Shown here piece by piece: positions 45,223 through 56,169 of a stretch of 64,000 bases of DNA. This DNA is from Thalassolituus maritimus (GTDB lineage: Bacteria; Pseudomonadota; Gammaproteobacteria; Pseudomonadales; Oceanobacteraceae). The position numbers were made by a program, and so were the translations under genes. Each line of letters starts with the position of its first letter. Within the stretch, counting starts at the first letter, position 1. Location of the stretch: contig NZ_FTOH01000008.1 of the NCBI RefSeq assembly GCF_900156675.1, positions 62,001 through 126,000 of the forward strand, in the 5' to 3' direction. Below the pieces are notes generated by a model, which did not search any database, had not been told where the DNA came from, and worked only from the letters and a program-made list of their open reading frames with translations.

Positions 45223-45322
45223 CTCCCATACTATGAAGTGTTTGGCCTCACCAGAAAGAAGGCAGGAACTTTAACGCCCGGTCCCCTCTCCCAATATGTG
45301 TCACTATTTATTGGGAGTCAGT

Positions 45323-45754
45323 ATGAGCATCATCAAAAAAGCTTCAGCGATTTATCATTCACTCGGTAAAAAAGCGAAAGCCAGCGTGTCGACCGAGTCC
45401 GGTGCACTGAAAGATCAGCCTTACGGTTTTAATACCCGATTCGAAGATAAGCCCGGAACCAACCCGGAAGAATTAATCGCCGCGGCTCACGCCAGTTGCT
45501 TCACTATGGCGCTGTCGTTTGCTCTTGAGGGTGAAGGTTATTCCAGCGGTCAGCTGAAAACCGAGGCCGATGTTTCACTCGATAAAGACGGCGACGGTTT
45601 CACCGTGACGAAGTCCGCCCTGAGTCTGGCAGCACAGGTGGATGACATTGACGGTGACGAGTTCGAGCGTATCGCCCAGACAGCCAAAGCGAACTGTCCG
45701 ATTTCTAAACTACTGGATACTGAAATCACGCTCGAATACACACTGAATCAATAA
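45323..45754 (+). CDS. OsmC family peroxidase
   Basis: A 143-aa OsmC protein. The two reactive cysteines are in AAAHASCFTMALS and KANCPISKLL. It reduces organic hydroperoxides with thiol reductants. ATG 45323 with GGGAG 6-7 bases upstream is the standard start; the frame is open to 45296. It is transcribed alone. Confidence 0.93.
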   Translation: MSIIKKASAIYHSLGKKAKASVSTESGALKDQPYGFNTRFEDKPGTNPEELIAAAHASCFTMALSFALEGEGYSSGQLKTEADVSLDKDGDGFTVTKSALSLAAQVDDIDGDEFERIAQTAKANCPISKLLDTEITLEYTLNQ

Positions 45755-45786
45755 TTCAGGTGTCAGTGAGATAGCGGCCGGCTTTC

Positions 45787-46302
45787 TTAGCCTGCCGCTT
45801 CTGCCGTCAGCTCTGCCAGAGTGTGGCGGTAAGTCTCCTGAATCAACCAGGCGTCGTTACTGGCACGGTGGCGTGGAATGTTAGCTTCCCGCGTTAATCT
45901 GGCCTTGGTCTCATCCCACAGCAGAATTTGAGGTTCGGTCATAATGACTTCGATCGGACTGAGCTGAAACTGCATATCAATACCGGCGGCTTCAAACAAA
46001 CGGATCAACCAGGGCTTATCAACCACCCAACCATCGCTGTACACCGTCTTCCCGCTCAACATCGCATTAAGCTCAGTCGCAACCTGATGAATATGGCTGC
46101 CATGACGCGCCAGCATCTCACGGGAGATATTGTGAACCCCCTGAGCAGACGCATCCCAGTGCGTCCAGTGTTCCGCCGGAACAATCAGGGAGCAGAAGCG
46201 GGAGCCATCGCCCAGCGCCAGGCCAACTTCAATGGGGTAACTGTCCGGGCCAAAGCCAGACGCTTCAATATCCATGATGAATGGGGTCGAGATCCTTGGC
46301 AT
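45787..46302 (-). CDS. DnaQ-like 3'-5' exonuclease family protein
   Basis: A 171-aa protein with the DEDDh-type motifs FIMDIEASGFG (Exo I), YSDGWVVDKPWL (Exo II) and HRASNDAWLIQE (Exo III with the His and final Asp). It is a stand-alone exonuclease of unknown role, not the polymerase proofreading subunit, which is longer. GGGAGG precedes ATG 46302. Three AGTACA repeats lie upstream (46389-46425). Confidence 0.85.
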   Translation of the reverse strand: MPRISTPFIMDIEASGFGPDSYPIEVGLALGDGSRFCSLIVPAEHWTHWDASAQGVHNISREMLARHGSHIHQVATELNAMLSGKTVYSDGWVVDKPWLIRLFEAAGIDMQFQLSPIEVIMTEPQILLWDETKARLTREANIPRHRASNDAWLIQETYRHTLAELTAEAAG

Positions 46303-46388
46303 TCGTTGCCTCCCGCAGCATGCTTGTTGTTTTTGTAAAGGCGATGTCGCCTGTTATCTGCACTGACTCAAAACGTAGCTTAGTAACT

Positions 46389-46425
46389 AGTACAGTAAAA
46401 ACCAGTACAGTAAGAAAATAGTACA
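46389..46425. repeat. Three short direct repeats (AGTACAGTAA type)
   Basis: AGTACAGTAA occurs at 46389-46398 and 46404-46413, and AGTACA at 46420-46425, spaced 15 and 16 bases, in the 152-bp gap between the exonuclease and mutM genes. They could be operator half-sites for the exonuclease promoter. Confidence 0.4.
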
Positions 46426-46454
46426 AGCAGATACGTATCGCGCGCTTTTTTGGA

Positions 46455-47264
46455 TTAACGCTGACATTTTGGGCAGTAGACGGTTGCCCGCTGCCCCTGG
46501 CGGATCTCTTTCAGTGTGGTGGCGCAGTTTTTACACTCTTCTCCGCCTCGCCCGTAAACATAGAGCTGCTGGGCGAAGTAGCCGGGCTTGCCATCCCCGC
46601 CAACGAAGTCCCGAAGAGTCGTCCCACCTTGCTCAATTGCAGCCCCTAATACCTGACGTATTGTCTGCGTCAGCCTCTGGTAACGGGCCTTACTGATCTT
46701 TCCTGCCGGGGTCTGCGGGCGAATACCCGCCAGAAACAAGCTCTCGTTCGCGTAAATATTGCCAACACCGACGACAACGCGCCCATCCATAATGAACGTT
46801 TTGACAGCCTGCGACTTACCACGGCTCTTCTGAAACAGATGAGAATCATCAAAGTCGTCCGACAGAGGCTCAGGACCGAGATGACTCAGATGCTCAGAGG
46901 TCTCTCCCGGCGCGACCCAGAGCAGCGCGCCGAAGCGCCTCGGGTCGTGATAGCGCAGTACGCGGCCATTGCTCAGATGCCAGTCGATGTGATCGTGCTT
47001 CATAGCCGGCGCCGAAGGATCAACTAAGCGCAGAGATCCGGACATGCCAAGATGCCAGATCGCCGTGCCCACGGCGGTTTTCACCAGAATATACTTCGAC
47101 CGACGGGTCAGGCTGTCCACCGTATGTCCGACCAGCTGCTGCACCTCATCCTCAACGGGCCAACGCAACCTGGGCTGGCGCACATCGATGCGGGTAATGG
47201 TCTGTCCCTTCAGGTACGGACTGATGCCGCGCAGGGTAGTTTCAACTTCCGGTAGTTCTGGCAT
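46455..47264 (-). CDS. mutM: Formamidopyrimidine-DNA glycosylase
   Basis: A 269-aa bifunctional glycosylase/AP lyase (E. coli 269 aa) that removes 8-oxoguanine. The N-terminal PELPEVETT holds the catalytic Pro/Glu; [15 protein letters not shown] and the C-terminal zinc finger CKNC...CPKC are intact. It lies beyond the rpmBG terminator, so it has its own promoter. Confidence 0.96.
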   Translation of the reverse strand: MPELPEVETTLRGISPYLKGQTITRIDVRQPRLRWPVEDEVQQLVGHTVDSLTRRSKYILVKTAVGTAIWHLGMSGSLRLVDPSAPAMKHDHIDWHLSNGRVLRYHDPRRFGALLWVAPGETSEHLSHLGPEPLSDDFDDSHLFQKSRGKSQAVKTFIMDGRVVVGVGNIYANESLFLAGIRPQTPAGKISKARYQRLTQTIRQVLGAAIEQGGTTLRDFVGGDGKPGYFAQQLYVYGRGGEECKNCATTLKEIRQGQRATVYCPKCQR

Positions 47265-47340
47265 ACAACAACAATGACATAAGTGGATTACATGGATGAA
47301 CGCCTAGTTTACCGCATACCGACAGGTAAATTGCAGGCAT

Positions 47341-47365
47341 AAAAAAACCCGGCCGGAGCCGGGTT
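47341..47365 (-). terminator. Intrinsic terminator of rpmB-rpmG
   Basis: AACCCGGC-CGGA-GCCGGGTT at 47346-47365, followed on the minus strand by a T-run (A-run at 47341-47347), about 20 bases after the rpmG stop. Confidence 0.9.
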
Positions 47366-47384
47366 CTTTCAGAAGTCAGATCAA

Positions 47385-47543
47385 TTACTTGATCTTAGCT
47401 TCTTTGTACGCAACGTGCTTACGAACTACAGGATCAAATTTCTTGATCTCGAATTTCTCAGGCATGGTGCGCTTGTTTTTGTCAGTAGTATAGAAGTGAC
47501 CGGTACCGGCACTTGATACAAGACGGATCTTATCGCGTGGCAT
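47385..47543 (-). CDS. rpmG: 50S ribosomal protein L33
   Basis: A 52-aa L33 (too short for usual ORF cut-offs): [20 protein letters not shown] start, [15 protein letters not shown] centre and [13 protein letters not shown] end. It lacks the zinc-binding cysteines, so it is a C-minus form. GGAGAC precedes its ATG. It follows rpmB after 11 bases and is closed by a terminator, the conserved rpmB-rpmG pair. Confidence 0.96.
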   Translation of the reverse strand: MPRDKIRLVSSAGTGHFYTTDKNKRTMPEKFEIKKFDPVVRKHVAYKEAKIK

Positions 47544-47554
47544 AACAGGTCTCC

Positions 47555-47791
47555 TTAGACTTTTTCGCCGCGTGCACGCAGCTCTGCCAGTACTACATCG
47601 ATACCTTTCTTATCGATGATACGCATACCCTTAGTAGAGATACGCAGACGTACGAAACGGTTTTCGCTTTCAACCCAGAAGCGGTGGCTCTGCAGGTTCG
47701 GCAGAAAACGACGCTTGGTTTTGATCTGTGAGTGGGAAACGTTGTTCCCGGAAACAGGACCTTTTCCTGTAACTTGGCAAACCTTAGACAT
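47555..47791 (-). CDS. rpmB: 50S ribosomal protein L28
   Basis: A 78-aa L28 (E. coli 78 aa): [20 protein letters not shown], then [11 protein letters not shown] and [12 protein letters not shown]. Single cysteine at position 5, so no zinc site. ATG 47791 is the family start; the longer frame to 47842 is not used. It leads the rpmB-rpmG operon. Confidence 0.97.
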   Translation of the reverse strand: MSKVCQVTGKGPVSGNNVSHSQIKTKRRFLPNLQSHRFWVESENRFVRLRISTKGMRIIDKKGIDVVLAELRARGEKV

Positions 47792-47991
47792 GGTTCCTCG
47801 CCCCGATTTTGTGTGTATCGAACAATTTGAATTCGTTACCAACCGTGGGCGTTAGCTCATCACTTTATGATGACCGTAGACGGCCCTGGCTGAAAAGAGT
47901 TGCGCTTTATACCAAAACGCAGACACCCCCGCAAGCAAAAGTGTATTTTTTACACAACAGGTCAAGACACATAATCGAGCCTCAACCCCCG

Positions 47992-48666
47992 CTAGAGCCA
48001 GCCGCGCTGGGCGAAAGAGACCGTATGACCATCACCAACCACCAGATGATCCAGAACCCGGATATCCATCAATCCCAGAGCTTGCTGAAGTCGCTCTGTG
48101 ATTGACCGGTCTGCCCCGCTCGGCTCAGCCACACCGGATGGATGGTTGTGCGCCAGTATCACCGCCGCCGCACCTTCTGCCAGTGCCTGCTTCACAACTT
48201 CTCTTGGATAGACTGCTGCCGCATCAATCGTTCCGCGGAATAACTCACGGTAGCGAATGACGCGGTTCTGATTATCCAGAAAGAGACAGGCGAAGACTTC
48301 GTAGTCACGATCCCTGAGCTGCGCCTGCAGATAACGTTCGGTGTCCTGGGGGCTGCTCAGAGCGTCACCGCGCTGCATCCCCTGCGCCAGGTGCCGACGC
48401 GCCATTTCCAGCACCGCCTGCAACTGGGCAAACTTCGCCGATCCCAGCCCCAACGGCTGACAGAAGTCTGTCTGACTGGCCGTTAGTAAGGGTCGCAGAC
48501 CACCAAAGTCGCTCAAAAGGTCGCGCGCAAGATCCACCGCACTCTTCCCCTTAACGCCCGTGCGCAGGAAGATCGCCAGCAGCTCGGCATCTGACAATGC
48601 AGCAGGGCCGCACTCAAGTAATTTTTCGCGTGGACGCTCGCTCGCCGGCCAGTCCGTAATCGCCAT
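47992..48666 (-). CDS. radC: RadC/DUF2466 JAB-domain protein
   Basis: A 224-aa protein with N-terminal UPF0758 helix-hairpin region ([26 protein letters not shown]) and a JAB/JAMM metalloprotease-like domain ([12 protein letters not shown] then Asp in ADRSITERL). The name comes from an E. coli mutation later assigned elsewhere, so the DNA-repair role is doubtful. AAGGAGG precedes the ATG. It is divergent from coaBC, 78 bases apart. Confidence 0.93.
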   Translation of the reverse strand: MAITDWPASERPREKLLECGPAALSDAELLAIFLRTGVKGKSAVDLARDLLSDFGGLRPLLTASQTDFCQPLGLGSAKFAQLQAVLEMARRHLAQGMQRGDALSSPQDTERYLQAQLRDRDYEVFACLFLDNQNRVIRYRELFRGTIDAAAVYPREVVKQALAEGAAAVILAHNHPSGVAEPSGADRSITERLQQALGLMDIRVLDHLVVGDGHTVSFAQRGWL

Positions 48667-48744
48667 CCCTACCTCCTTGTAGGTGTAATTGGAGTATGGC
48701 TGTACGATATACTGAATTTTTTTTCAGGTCAGGCTGTTTCTACC

Positions 48745-49959
48745 ATGCAAATGCAACAACTCTGCAATCGTCGAATCCTGCTGGGTATCAGTGGTGGCAT
48801 CGCCGCCTACAAAAGTGCAGAACTGGTAAGGGAACTGAAAAAAGCCGGAGCCGATGTCCGGGTCATCATGACCGACGGCGCGCGCGAATTTATCACGCCG
48901 CTCACCATGCAGGCGTTGTCAGGCAATCCGGTTCATTATGCTCTGCTGGACCCTGAAGCAGAGGCCGGTATGGGTCACATCGAACTGGCCAAGTGGGCTG
49001 ACCTGCTGTTGATTGCTCCGGCCAGTGCCAATCTGATTGCACGACTGTCACAAGGCATGGGCAATGATCTTCTGACGACCGTGTGCCTTGCGACAGACGC
49101 ACCGCTCTGCATTGCTCCGGCGATGAACCAGGCGATGTGGCGCGACCCGGTGACTCAAGCCAATATGAAGCGCCTGCAGGATGCCCACAAAGATAACCTG
49201 ACCGTGATCGGCCCCGACGCGGGCGAACAGGCCTGTGGCGACGTTGGCCCCGGCCGCATGATGGAGCCGGCGCTGATCGCAGAAGCTGTTGCCAATAAAT
49301 TCGAATCGGGTGCGCTGGCCGGTGTCAGCGTGGTAATCACCGCCGGTCCGACCCGGGAAGCGATCGACCCGGTCCGGTACATCACGAATCACAGCTCAGG
49401 CAAAATGGGATATGCCCTCGCAGAAGCCGCGCGCGATGCCGGTGCCCGGGTCACTCTGATCAGTGGACCTGTGACATTGGATGCGCCTGACAGAATCAAG
49501 GTCGTGCGGGTAAACAGCGCTATGGATATGCTACAGGCTGCAGAGTCTGAACTTGAGCACTGCGAAATTTTCATCGCTTCTGCGGCCGTGGCAGATTACC
49601 GCCCCGCCGAGGTTGCCGACCAGAAAGTCAAAAAGTCCGCTGACGAAATGTCGATTCAGCTGGTTAAGAATCCGGATATCGTCGCCACGGTTGCAGCGCA
49701 TACACCACACCCTTTTACCGTGGGTTTTGCTGCTGAAACGCAGGACGTCGAACACTACGCACGGGGTAAGCTGGCACGTAAAAACCTCGATATGATTGTT
49801 GCCAATGATGTGTCACGAAGCGACATTGGTTTTAATAGCGATAACAATGCGGTAAACGTCTATTGGCCGGAGGGGCAATGCCAGTTCGATGTCATGAACA
49901 AACAGATCCTCGCCCGCGAATTGATAGGGCTCGTCGCCGATCACTTCCGACCAGATTAA
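48745..49959 (+). CDS. coaBC: Bifunctional phosphopantothenoylcysteine decarboxylase/synthetase
   Basis: A 404-aa fusion (E. coli 406 aa) for two steps of coenzyme A synthesis. CoaC part: [11 protein letters not shown] (flavin site), [27 protein letters not shown]. CoaB part from about residue 190: [19 protein letters not shown] and [12 protein letters not shown]. Start at 48745, with a second in-frame ATG two codons on. dut follows after 57 bases. Confidence 0.95.
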   Translation: MQMQQLCNRRILLGISGGIAAYKSAELVRELKKAGADVRVIMTDGAREFITPLTMQALSGNPVHYALLDPEAEAGMGHIELAKWADLLLIAPASANLIARLSQGMGNDLLTTVCLATDAPLCIAPAMNQAMWRDPVTQANMKRLQDAHKDNLTVIGPDAGEQACGDVGPGRMMEPALIAEAVANKFESGALAGVSVVITAGPTREAIDPVRYITNHSSGKMGYALAEAARDAGARVTLISGPVTLDAPDRIKVVRVNSAMDMLQAAESELEHCEIFIASAAVADYRPAEVADQKVKKSADEMSIQLVKNPDIVATVAAHTPHPFTVGFAAETQDVEHYARGKLARKNLDMIVANDVSRSDIGFNSDNNAVNVYWPEGQCQFDVMNKQILARELIGLVADHFRPD

Positions 49960-50016
49960 TCGCAATAACGAATGTAAAAACTGACTGCTGAACAAATAAC
50001 TGCCGAAGGAAACATA

Positions 50017-50472
50017 ATGCAAAAGCTGCAGGTAAAAATTCTCGACCCACGAATTGGTAACGATATTCCACTGCCAGAGTACGCCACGGGTGGCTCTGCT
50101 GGTCTCGACCTGCGCGCCTGTATGGACGAAGCGATCACCCTCAATCCGGGTGATACCGTTCTGATTAAAACCGGACTGTCAGTCTACATCGAAGACCCCG
50201 CACTGGCGGGCATCATTCTGCCGCGCTCGGGGCTCGGGCATAAACACGGCATTGTTCTGGGTAACCTCGTTGGTCTGATTGATTCTGACTACCAGGGTGA
50301 GCTGATGGTCAGTTGCTGGAACCGCGGTAAAGAGCCCTTCACTGTCGAAGTCGGGGAGCGCATTGCCCAGTTCGTTCTCGTTCCTGTAATACAGGCGGCC
50401 TTCGAAGTCGTGGAGGAGTTTCAGGAAACAGAACGTGGCAGCGGCGGCTTCGGACACTCCGGACGCGGTTAA
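50017..50472 (+). CDS. dut: dUTP diphosphatase
   Basis: A 151-aa trimeric dUTPase (E. coli 151 aa) that keeps uracil out of DNA and supplies dUMP. All five motifs are visible: [44 protein letters not shown] and [20 protein letters not shown] ribosome site upstream. Confidence 0.96.
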   Translation: MQKLQVKILDPRIGNDIPLPEYATGGSAGLDLRACMDEAITLNPGDTVLIKTGLSVYIEDPALAGIILPRSGLGHKHGIVLGNLVGLIDSDYQGELMVSCWNRGKEPFTVEVGERIAQFVLVPVIQAAFEVVEEFQETERGSGGFGHSGRG

Positions 50473-50539
50473 ACCTGCTATAAAGCAGGGGGAAGAATAA
50501 TAAATTACCACGCAGCCTGAGTGGCTCAGGGAGAGCAAT

Positions 50540-53038
50540 ATGCCAGCGCCTCGCAAGAAGGCTCTTACCATCGTGACGTACAGCCGGATTGCGATCTGGC
50601 TGGCACTGCTGTTTATCGCCAGCGGCTATGCGTTGCAAAGCGTACAGATAAACCTGCTGACACAGTCCGATGTCGACTCCGCTTTTTCTGAGGCCGTCGC
50701 CTCTCAGGCAGCACTTGCATTGAAAACACGCCTGACAGACACCAAGCGACTGCAACTCGCGGCGAGCAGCCACGAAGCCACTCTCGATTCATTACAGACC
50801 GGTAACCGCACCTGGCTGAGCGACCTGAAAAGCTTGCTGCCCGGTACTGAAGACATCCGTCTGCTGACACCTTCCCAGTCGCAGAACCTGCAGACCGAGT
50901 TCAGCTTCGCCGTACAGGATCTGGTCAATCGCACGCTGCGTGGCGACGATATGAAGCTGGAAGCGGTTAACATCAATGGGGAGCAAAGCTTTTTCTGGGC
51001 CAGCCCGGTACCCGCTACCGGTACACCGCAGGGTGTTCTGCTTGTACGTTACGGGCGCGACTGGCTGAACGCATTCCGCTCGTCGGTATCCGGCGACCTT
51101 GGCCAGATTCAGGTAATGCAGAAACTGACCCCGCAAGAAAGTTCGGGGATCGAAGTGTTCAGCGCCGGGGCCACGCCCGTCAAAAGTGCGAGGCCAGTCA
51201 CCCGCCCGATCAATGACTACTGGTTTCTGACTTATACACCTTCTGATCACCGCCCGGTCGTGTCACTCCTTGATTTATCCTTCCCGTGGATTCTTTCACT
51301 GGTGGCGACACTGAGCGCGTTATTTATTTTACTGTTTATCCAGAAACGTATTCTGCAGAAAAACCATCGACATTTTCAGCAGTTCCTTGAGCGTTTTTTC
51401 AAAGAAGAAATTCGAGAAAATCCAGGCTTCAGCCTGCAATTGTTTAACGATCTTGCCGATGATGTCCGCCTTGCCAGTGAACAGGTATTTGATCGTCTTA
51501 GCAGTGCTGAAACCAGCCTGAAAACCGCCAGCGTTAAAGCCACACCGAAAGCCCGTACCCGTGACGATCTGCCCGAAATTGATGAAGAGCCGGAGCGCCC
51601 CGAAGTTCGCGAACCATCCGCGACCTATGACGGTAAACCCCTTGATTTTCCGTCGCAGGAAAACAGCTTCCCCGATCACATTTTCCGCGCTTACGATATT
51701 CGCGGCATTGTCGAAAAAGAGCTCGATGACGACATCGTGCGCAATATTGGTAAAGCACTCGGTAGTGAAGTCCGCCAGCGTGGTTTCGAGCGTATAAATC
51801 TTGCCTGGGATGGCCGTCTCTCCAGCAAGCATCTGGCTAAAGTCCTTCAGGACGGCCTGTTAAGTGCCGGTTGCAGCGTAAACCGCCTCGGCATGTTGCC
51901 TACCGGCGCGCTCTATTTCGCATGCTTTGAATCTGACACGCCTTGCGGCGTGATGGTCACCGGCAGCCATAATCCAGCCGAGTACAACGGCTTTAAGGCT
52001 GTGATTGATCAACAACCGCTGTCCGAGCAGGAAATACAGAAACTGGCCCAACGGATTCGCGACGAAGACTACAGTCAGGGCTACGCCGGTGCTCGGGAAG
52101 ACGCCATAAAAGATAAGTATATTGAACGCATTACCGACGACGTTCAGGTCGCTCGCGAAATGAAGATCGTCATTGATGCCGGCAATGGTGTCAGCGGCCC
52201 ACTGGCGGCCGAACTCTTCCGTGAACTGGGCGCGGACGTCACCGAGCTTTACTGTGACGTTGATGGGCATTTCCCGAACCATCATCCTGATCCGGGCGAG
52301 CCAGAAAATCTCGAAGATCTAAAAAACGCCGTGCTGATCCATGGCGCCGACCTTGGTTTTGCCTTCGATGGCGACGGTGACCGGGTCCTGATGATTGATA
52401 ACGAAGGTAATATCATCTGGCCAGATCGCATGATGATGTTACTACTCGAAGATATTCTGCCTCGTCGCCCGGGTGCGGATGTTCTCTTTGATGTGAAGTC
52501 TTCTCGCCACCTCGCACCATTAATTAATCGCCTCGGTGGCCGCCCGACCATGTGGAAAACCGGCCACTCCTTGATGAAGCGTAAGCTCAAAGAAGTGAAT
52601 GCGGTCATCGGTGGTGAATTCAGCGGTCACTTTTATATCGCCGAGCGCTGGTACGGATTCGATGACGGGCTCTACACCGGCGCCCGTATGCTGGAAATTC
52701 TGTCCACACGCAATGACTCTGTCGCCAATGTCTGCAAGACGCTCCCTGAAGATGTCAGCACTCCAGAGCTAACTATAACAACGACAGAAGCGGATAAATT
52801 CTCAATCATCGAAGCACTGAGCTCCGATGCCGAACTGACCGCCGAAGGGCGGGTCTTTACAGTGGACGGCTTACGTATCGAATTCAGTGACGGCTGGGGG
52901 TTGGTGCGTGCGTCGAATACAACACCACGACTGACACTCCGCTTTGCCGGCGAGTCTGAACAAACCGTGGCTCGTATTCAGGCACTTCTGAAGCAGGCAC
53001 TTACCCGTCACGCCCCGGAAATACAGACCCCGTTCTGA
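50540..53038 (+). CDS. algC: Phosphomannomutase/phosphoglucomutase with N-terminal membrane module
   Basis: An 832-aa protein. Residues about 15-35 and 250-272 are membrane helices bordering a 215-residue periplasmic domain; a cytoplasmic linker leads to the mutase domain from about 375 (IFRAYDIRGIVE). The phosphoserine loop is TGSHNP, metal motif FDGDGDRV and sugar loop GGEFSGH. Short AlgC enzymes are about 460 aa; the membrane-anchored form is known in Pseudomonas-type genomes. It makes mannose/glucose-1-phosphate for LPS and exopolysaccharide. dut-algC-argB order is conserved. Confidence 0.9.
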   Translation: MPAPRKKALTIVTYSRIAIWLALLFIASGYALQSVQINLLTQSDVDSAFSEAVASQAALALKTRLTDTKRLQLAASSHEATLDSLQTGNRTWLSDLKSLLPGTEDIRLLTPSQSQNLQTEFSFAVQDLVNRTLRGDDMKLEAVNINGEQSFFWASPVPATGTPQGVLLVRYGRDWLNAFRSSVSGDLGQIQVMQKLTPQESSGIEVFSAGATPVKSARPVTRPINDYWFLTYTPSDHRPVVSLLDLSFPWILSLVATLSALFILLFIQKRILQKNHRHFQQFLERFFKEEIRENPGFSLQLFNDLADDVRLASEQVFDRLSSAETSLKTASVKATPKARTRDDLPEIDEEPERPEVREPSATYDGKPLDFPSQENSFPDHIFRAYDIRGIVEKELDDDIVRNIGKALGSEVRQRGFERINLAWDGRLSSKHLAKVLQDGLLSAGCSVNRLGMLPTGALYFACFESDTPCGVMVTGSHNPAEYNGFKAVIDQQPLSEQEIQKLAQRIRDEDYSQGYAGAREDAIKDKYIERITDDVQVAREMKIVIDAGNGVSGPLAAELFRELGADVTELYCDVDGHFPNHHPDPGEPENLEDLKNAVLIHGADLGFAFDGDGDRVLMIDNEGNIIWPDRMMMLLLEDILPRRPGADVLFDVKSSRHLAPLINRLGGRPTMWKTGHSLMKRKLKEVNAVIGGEFSGHFYIAERWYGFDDGLYTGARMLEILSTRNDSVANVCKTLPEDVSTPELTITTTEADKFSIIEALSSDAELTAEGRVFTVDGLRIEFSDGWGLVRASNTTPRLTLRFAGESEQTVARIQALLKQALTRHAPEIQTPF

Positions 53039-53069
53039 ACAATCATAGCAACCGGGAAGTGAATAGAGG

Positions 53070-53075
53070 TATAAT
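53070..53075 (+). promoter_or_regulatory. Consensus -10 box upstream of argB
   Basis: TATAAT at 53070-53075, 46 bases before the argB ATG and 31 bases after algC. No strong -35 element is seen at 17 bases. Confidence 0.4.
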
Positions 53076-53091
53076 CGCGCCTCGAAAATAA

Positions 53092-54024
<933 letters not shown>

Positions 54025-54033
54025 GGAATACGG

Positions 54034-54648
54034 ATGACAGACGCAACGGAAAAGATGTCTCGCCGCGACCAGATCCTTCAGGCTCTGGCGCATATGCTGG
54101 AGTCCAATCCTGGCGGGCGGATCACAACCGCAAGCCTTGCGAAAGAAGTTGGCGTCTCGGAAGCGGCGCTCTATCGCCACTTTCCGTCGAAGGCGAAAAT
54201 GTTTGAAGGCCTGATCACCTTCATCGAGGATACGCTGTTTTCGCGCATCAATATGATCCTCAAGGACATCGATGGTGCACAACAACGTTGTGAAAAAACA
54301 TTAGGCCTGCTGCTGACATTCGCCGAAAAGAACCCTGGCATGTGCCGTCTGCTCTCAGGGGATGCGCTTGCGGGTGAAACTGAACGTCTGCGTCAGCGGA
54401 TTGATCAGGTCTTTGACCGCTTCGAACTTCAGTTCAAGCAGATCCTGCGGGAAGCAGAAGTGAGGGAAGGTCTGGTACCGCAGCAGTCGCCGACAGCATT
54501 GGCGAATCTTCTGACGGCTGTAATTGAAGGCCGTATACGTCAGTATGTGCGTACAGAGTTCTCGGTTCGTCCAACAGAGCACTGGCCTGCTCAATGGGCC
54601 TCTCTGAGCCAGATACTGTTGCAGGAAAAAGACCTGCAGATGCCTTAA
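54034..54648 (+). CDS. slmA: Nucleoid occlusion factor SlmA
   Basis: A 204-aa TetR-fold protein (E. coli SlmA 198 aa). HTH: TTASLAKEVGVSEAALYRHFPSK; the C-terminal core (RINMILKDIDG, LLLTFAEKNPGMCRLLSGDAL) is the SlmA signature. It binds DNA over the nucleoid and antagonises FtsZ polymerisation. 9 bases after argB. Confidence 0.93.
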   Translation: MTDATEKMSRRDQILQALAHMLESNPGGRITTASLAKEVGVSEAALYRHFPSKAKMFEGLITFIEDTLFSRINMILKDIDGAQQRCEKTLGLLLTFAEKNPGMCRLLSGDALAGETERLRQRIDQVFDRFELQFKQILREAEVREGLVPQQSPTALANLLTAVIEGRIRQYVRTEFSVRPTEHWPAQWASLSQILLQEKDLQMP

Positions 54649-54671
54649 ATCAGTAAGGCACTAACTGGCTC

Positions 54672-55337
54672 TCACGGATTGAGAGCCGGTAAGCGACTGT
54701 TGTCGACGTCTTCAGGTAACGTACCCGCAGGGTACACAGACAATACTCTTAACCGCTGACGAATCACTCCATAATCGTGGTTCAGCGTTTCTAATTTTTC
54801 TTCCAGCTCCCGAATGGCAACCTCAGCTCCCTGAATGGCGCTTTGGTAGTGGCGAATCTCGTCCACCAGCGACTCAGGCACCGCAGCTCCCCGTCGTTCT
54901 GTATTCGCAGCAGCCTGCTGCGCCTGCTCTAGCTTCTCGGTAAGGTCAGTGATGCGGCGGGCCTGCAGGTCTTTTTGAGTAATGACTTCTTCCGACTTTC
55001 TATGCAATGCCCGGTCAACATCGGCAACCGTCGAGTAGATACGCATCAGGTCTTTATCTTTTTGCTTGCGCTGCTCGATACGGACATTCCGGGCTTCCTG
55101 CTCGGCTTTCAGGCGATCCCGTTCAGCAATCTCTTCTGGTGTCAGCTCACGCGGCACGCGCTTGACCAGCATGCCACGGGAGTTCAGAACATCGTAGCCC
55201 AGAGGTGCCAGATCTGCCGGCACCGAGTCTTTAATCACGACCTGCCCATCAACATTGAACCGATAAACATTGCCTGCCGCCAGGGATGCGCATGCTAATG
55301 CGCTTAACGTAGCACCAACCAACAGCCGCCTGAACAT
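54672..55337 (-). CDS. DUF4124 domain exported coiled-coil protein
   Basis: A 221-aa protein with signal peptide ending CASLAAG, a short DUF4124 domain (VYRFNVDGQVVIKDSVP) and a long charged coiled coil (residues about 75-205; ITDLTEKLEQAQQAA and RELEEKLETLNHDYG). Periplasmic, function unknown. It converges on slmA and lies 12 bases after pyrE on the same strand. Confidence 0.8.
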   Translation of the reverse strand: MFRRLLVGATLSALACASLAAGNVYRFNVDGQVVIKDSVPADLAPLGYDVLNSRGMLVKRVPRELTPEEIAERDRLKAEQEARNVRIEQRKQKDKDLMRIYSTVADVDRALHRKSEEVITQKDLQARRITDLTEKLEQAQQAAANTERRGAAVPESLVDEIRHYQSAIQGAEVAIRELEEKLETLNHDYGVIRQRLRVLSVYPAGTLPEDVDNSRLPALNP

Positions 55338-55349
55338 AGATCTCCCGGA

Positions 55350-55997
55350 TTACTTAACGCCGTATTGATCCCGATATGCAGCAATCGCGTCTGCGTATTG
55401 CGCCAGCTCAGGATTTCCAGAGACATAATCTAGCACCTGATTCAGGCCTACGATACTGGCAACAGTGATACCGAAGTCACGTTCTACCTCTTGAATGGCA
55501 GATAATTCGCCCTGACCGCGCTCCTGACGGTCAAGAGCAATCAACGCCGCGGCTGGCGTCGCACCGTCAGCTGCGTTGATCATTGTCATCACTTCACGGA
55601 TGGCCGTGCCAGCGGTGATAACGTCGTCTACAATCAGAACACGGCCTTCAAGCGGAGCACCCACCAGATTTCCACCCTCACCATGCGTCTTTGCCTCTTT
55701 GCGGTTAAAGACGTACGGAAGGTCTTTCTGGTATTGATCTGCAAGCGCGATGGATAAAGCAGCAGACAAAGGGATACCCTTGTATGCAGGGCCAAAGACA
55801 ACGTCGTACTCAATACCGGAGTCTTCTAACGCTGCCGCATAAAAACGACCCAGGCGAGCAAGAGCAGAACCCGTGTTAAACAAACCGGCATTAAAGAAGT
55901 AAGGACTGATGCGTCCGGATTTAAGAGTGAACTCACCAAAACGTAGTACACCCTGCTGGATAGCAAATTCGATAAACTCTTTCTGATAGGTTTGCAT
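55350..55997 (-). CDS. pyrE: Orotate phosphoribosyltransferase
   Basis: A 215-aa transferase (E. coli 213 aa) making orotidine 5'-phosphate in pyrimidine synthesis. Catalytic loop [13 protein letters not shown] and PRPP motif [16 protein letters not shown] 55997 with AGGA 8 bases upstream gives the family N-terminus; the frame stays open to 56030. It is divergent from crc, as in Pseudomonas. Confidence 0.95.
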   Translation of the reverse strand: MQTYQKEFIEFAIQQGVLRFGEFTLKSGRISPYFFNAGLFNTGSALARLGRFYAAALEDSGIEYDVVFGPAYKGIPLSAALSIALADQYQKDLPYVFNRKEAKTHGEGGNLVGAPLEGRVLIVDDVITAGTAIREVMTMINAADGATPAAALIALDRQERGQGELSAIQEVERDFGITVASIVGLNQVLDYVSGNPELAQYADAIAAYRDQYGVK

Positions 55998-56169
55998 AAG
56001 GAATCCTGAATTGTCGTCGTGGGCCAGCAATGAAAATTAAGAAGAACAGGCGATCCAGCCGGGTTATCTCCTGTTTTCGCAAGACCCGTAGCCATATTGG
56101 TGCCACAGAAGAGTGCAGCGGCCTAATTGGATGCGGTATGATACACCCATCGATAACCGGGAACCATGT

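Noticed and set aside
48689-48713. TTGGAG and TATACT as a coaBC promoter
   Set aside because: The spacer is only 13 bases, too short for sigma-70; the TATACT alone is not enough.
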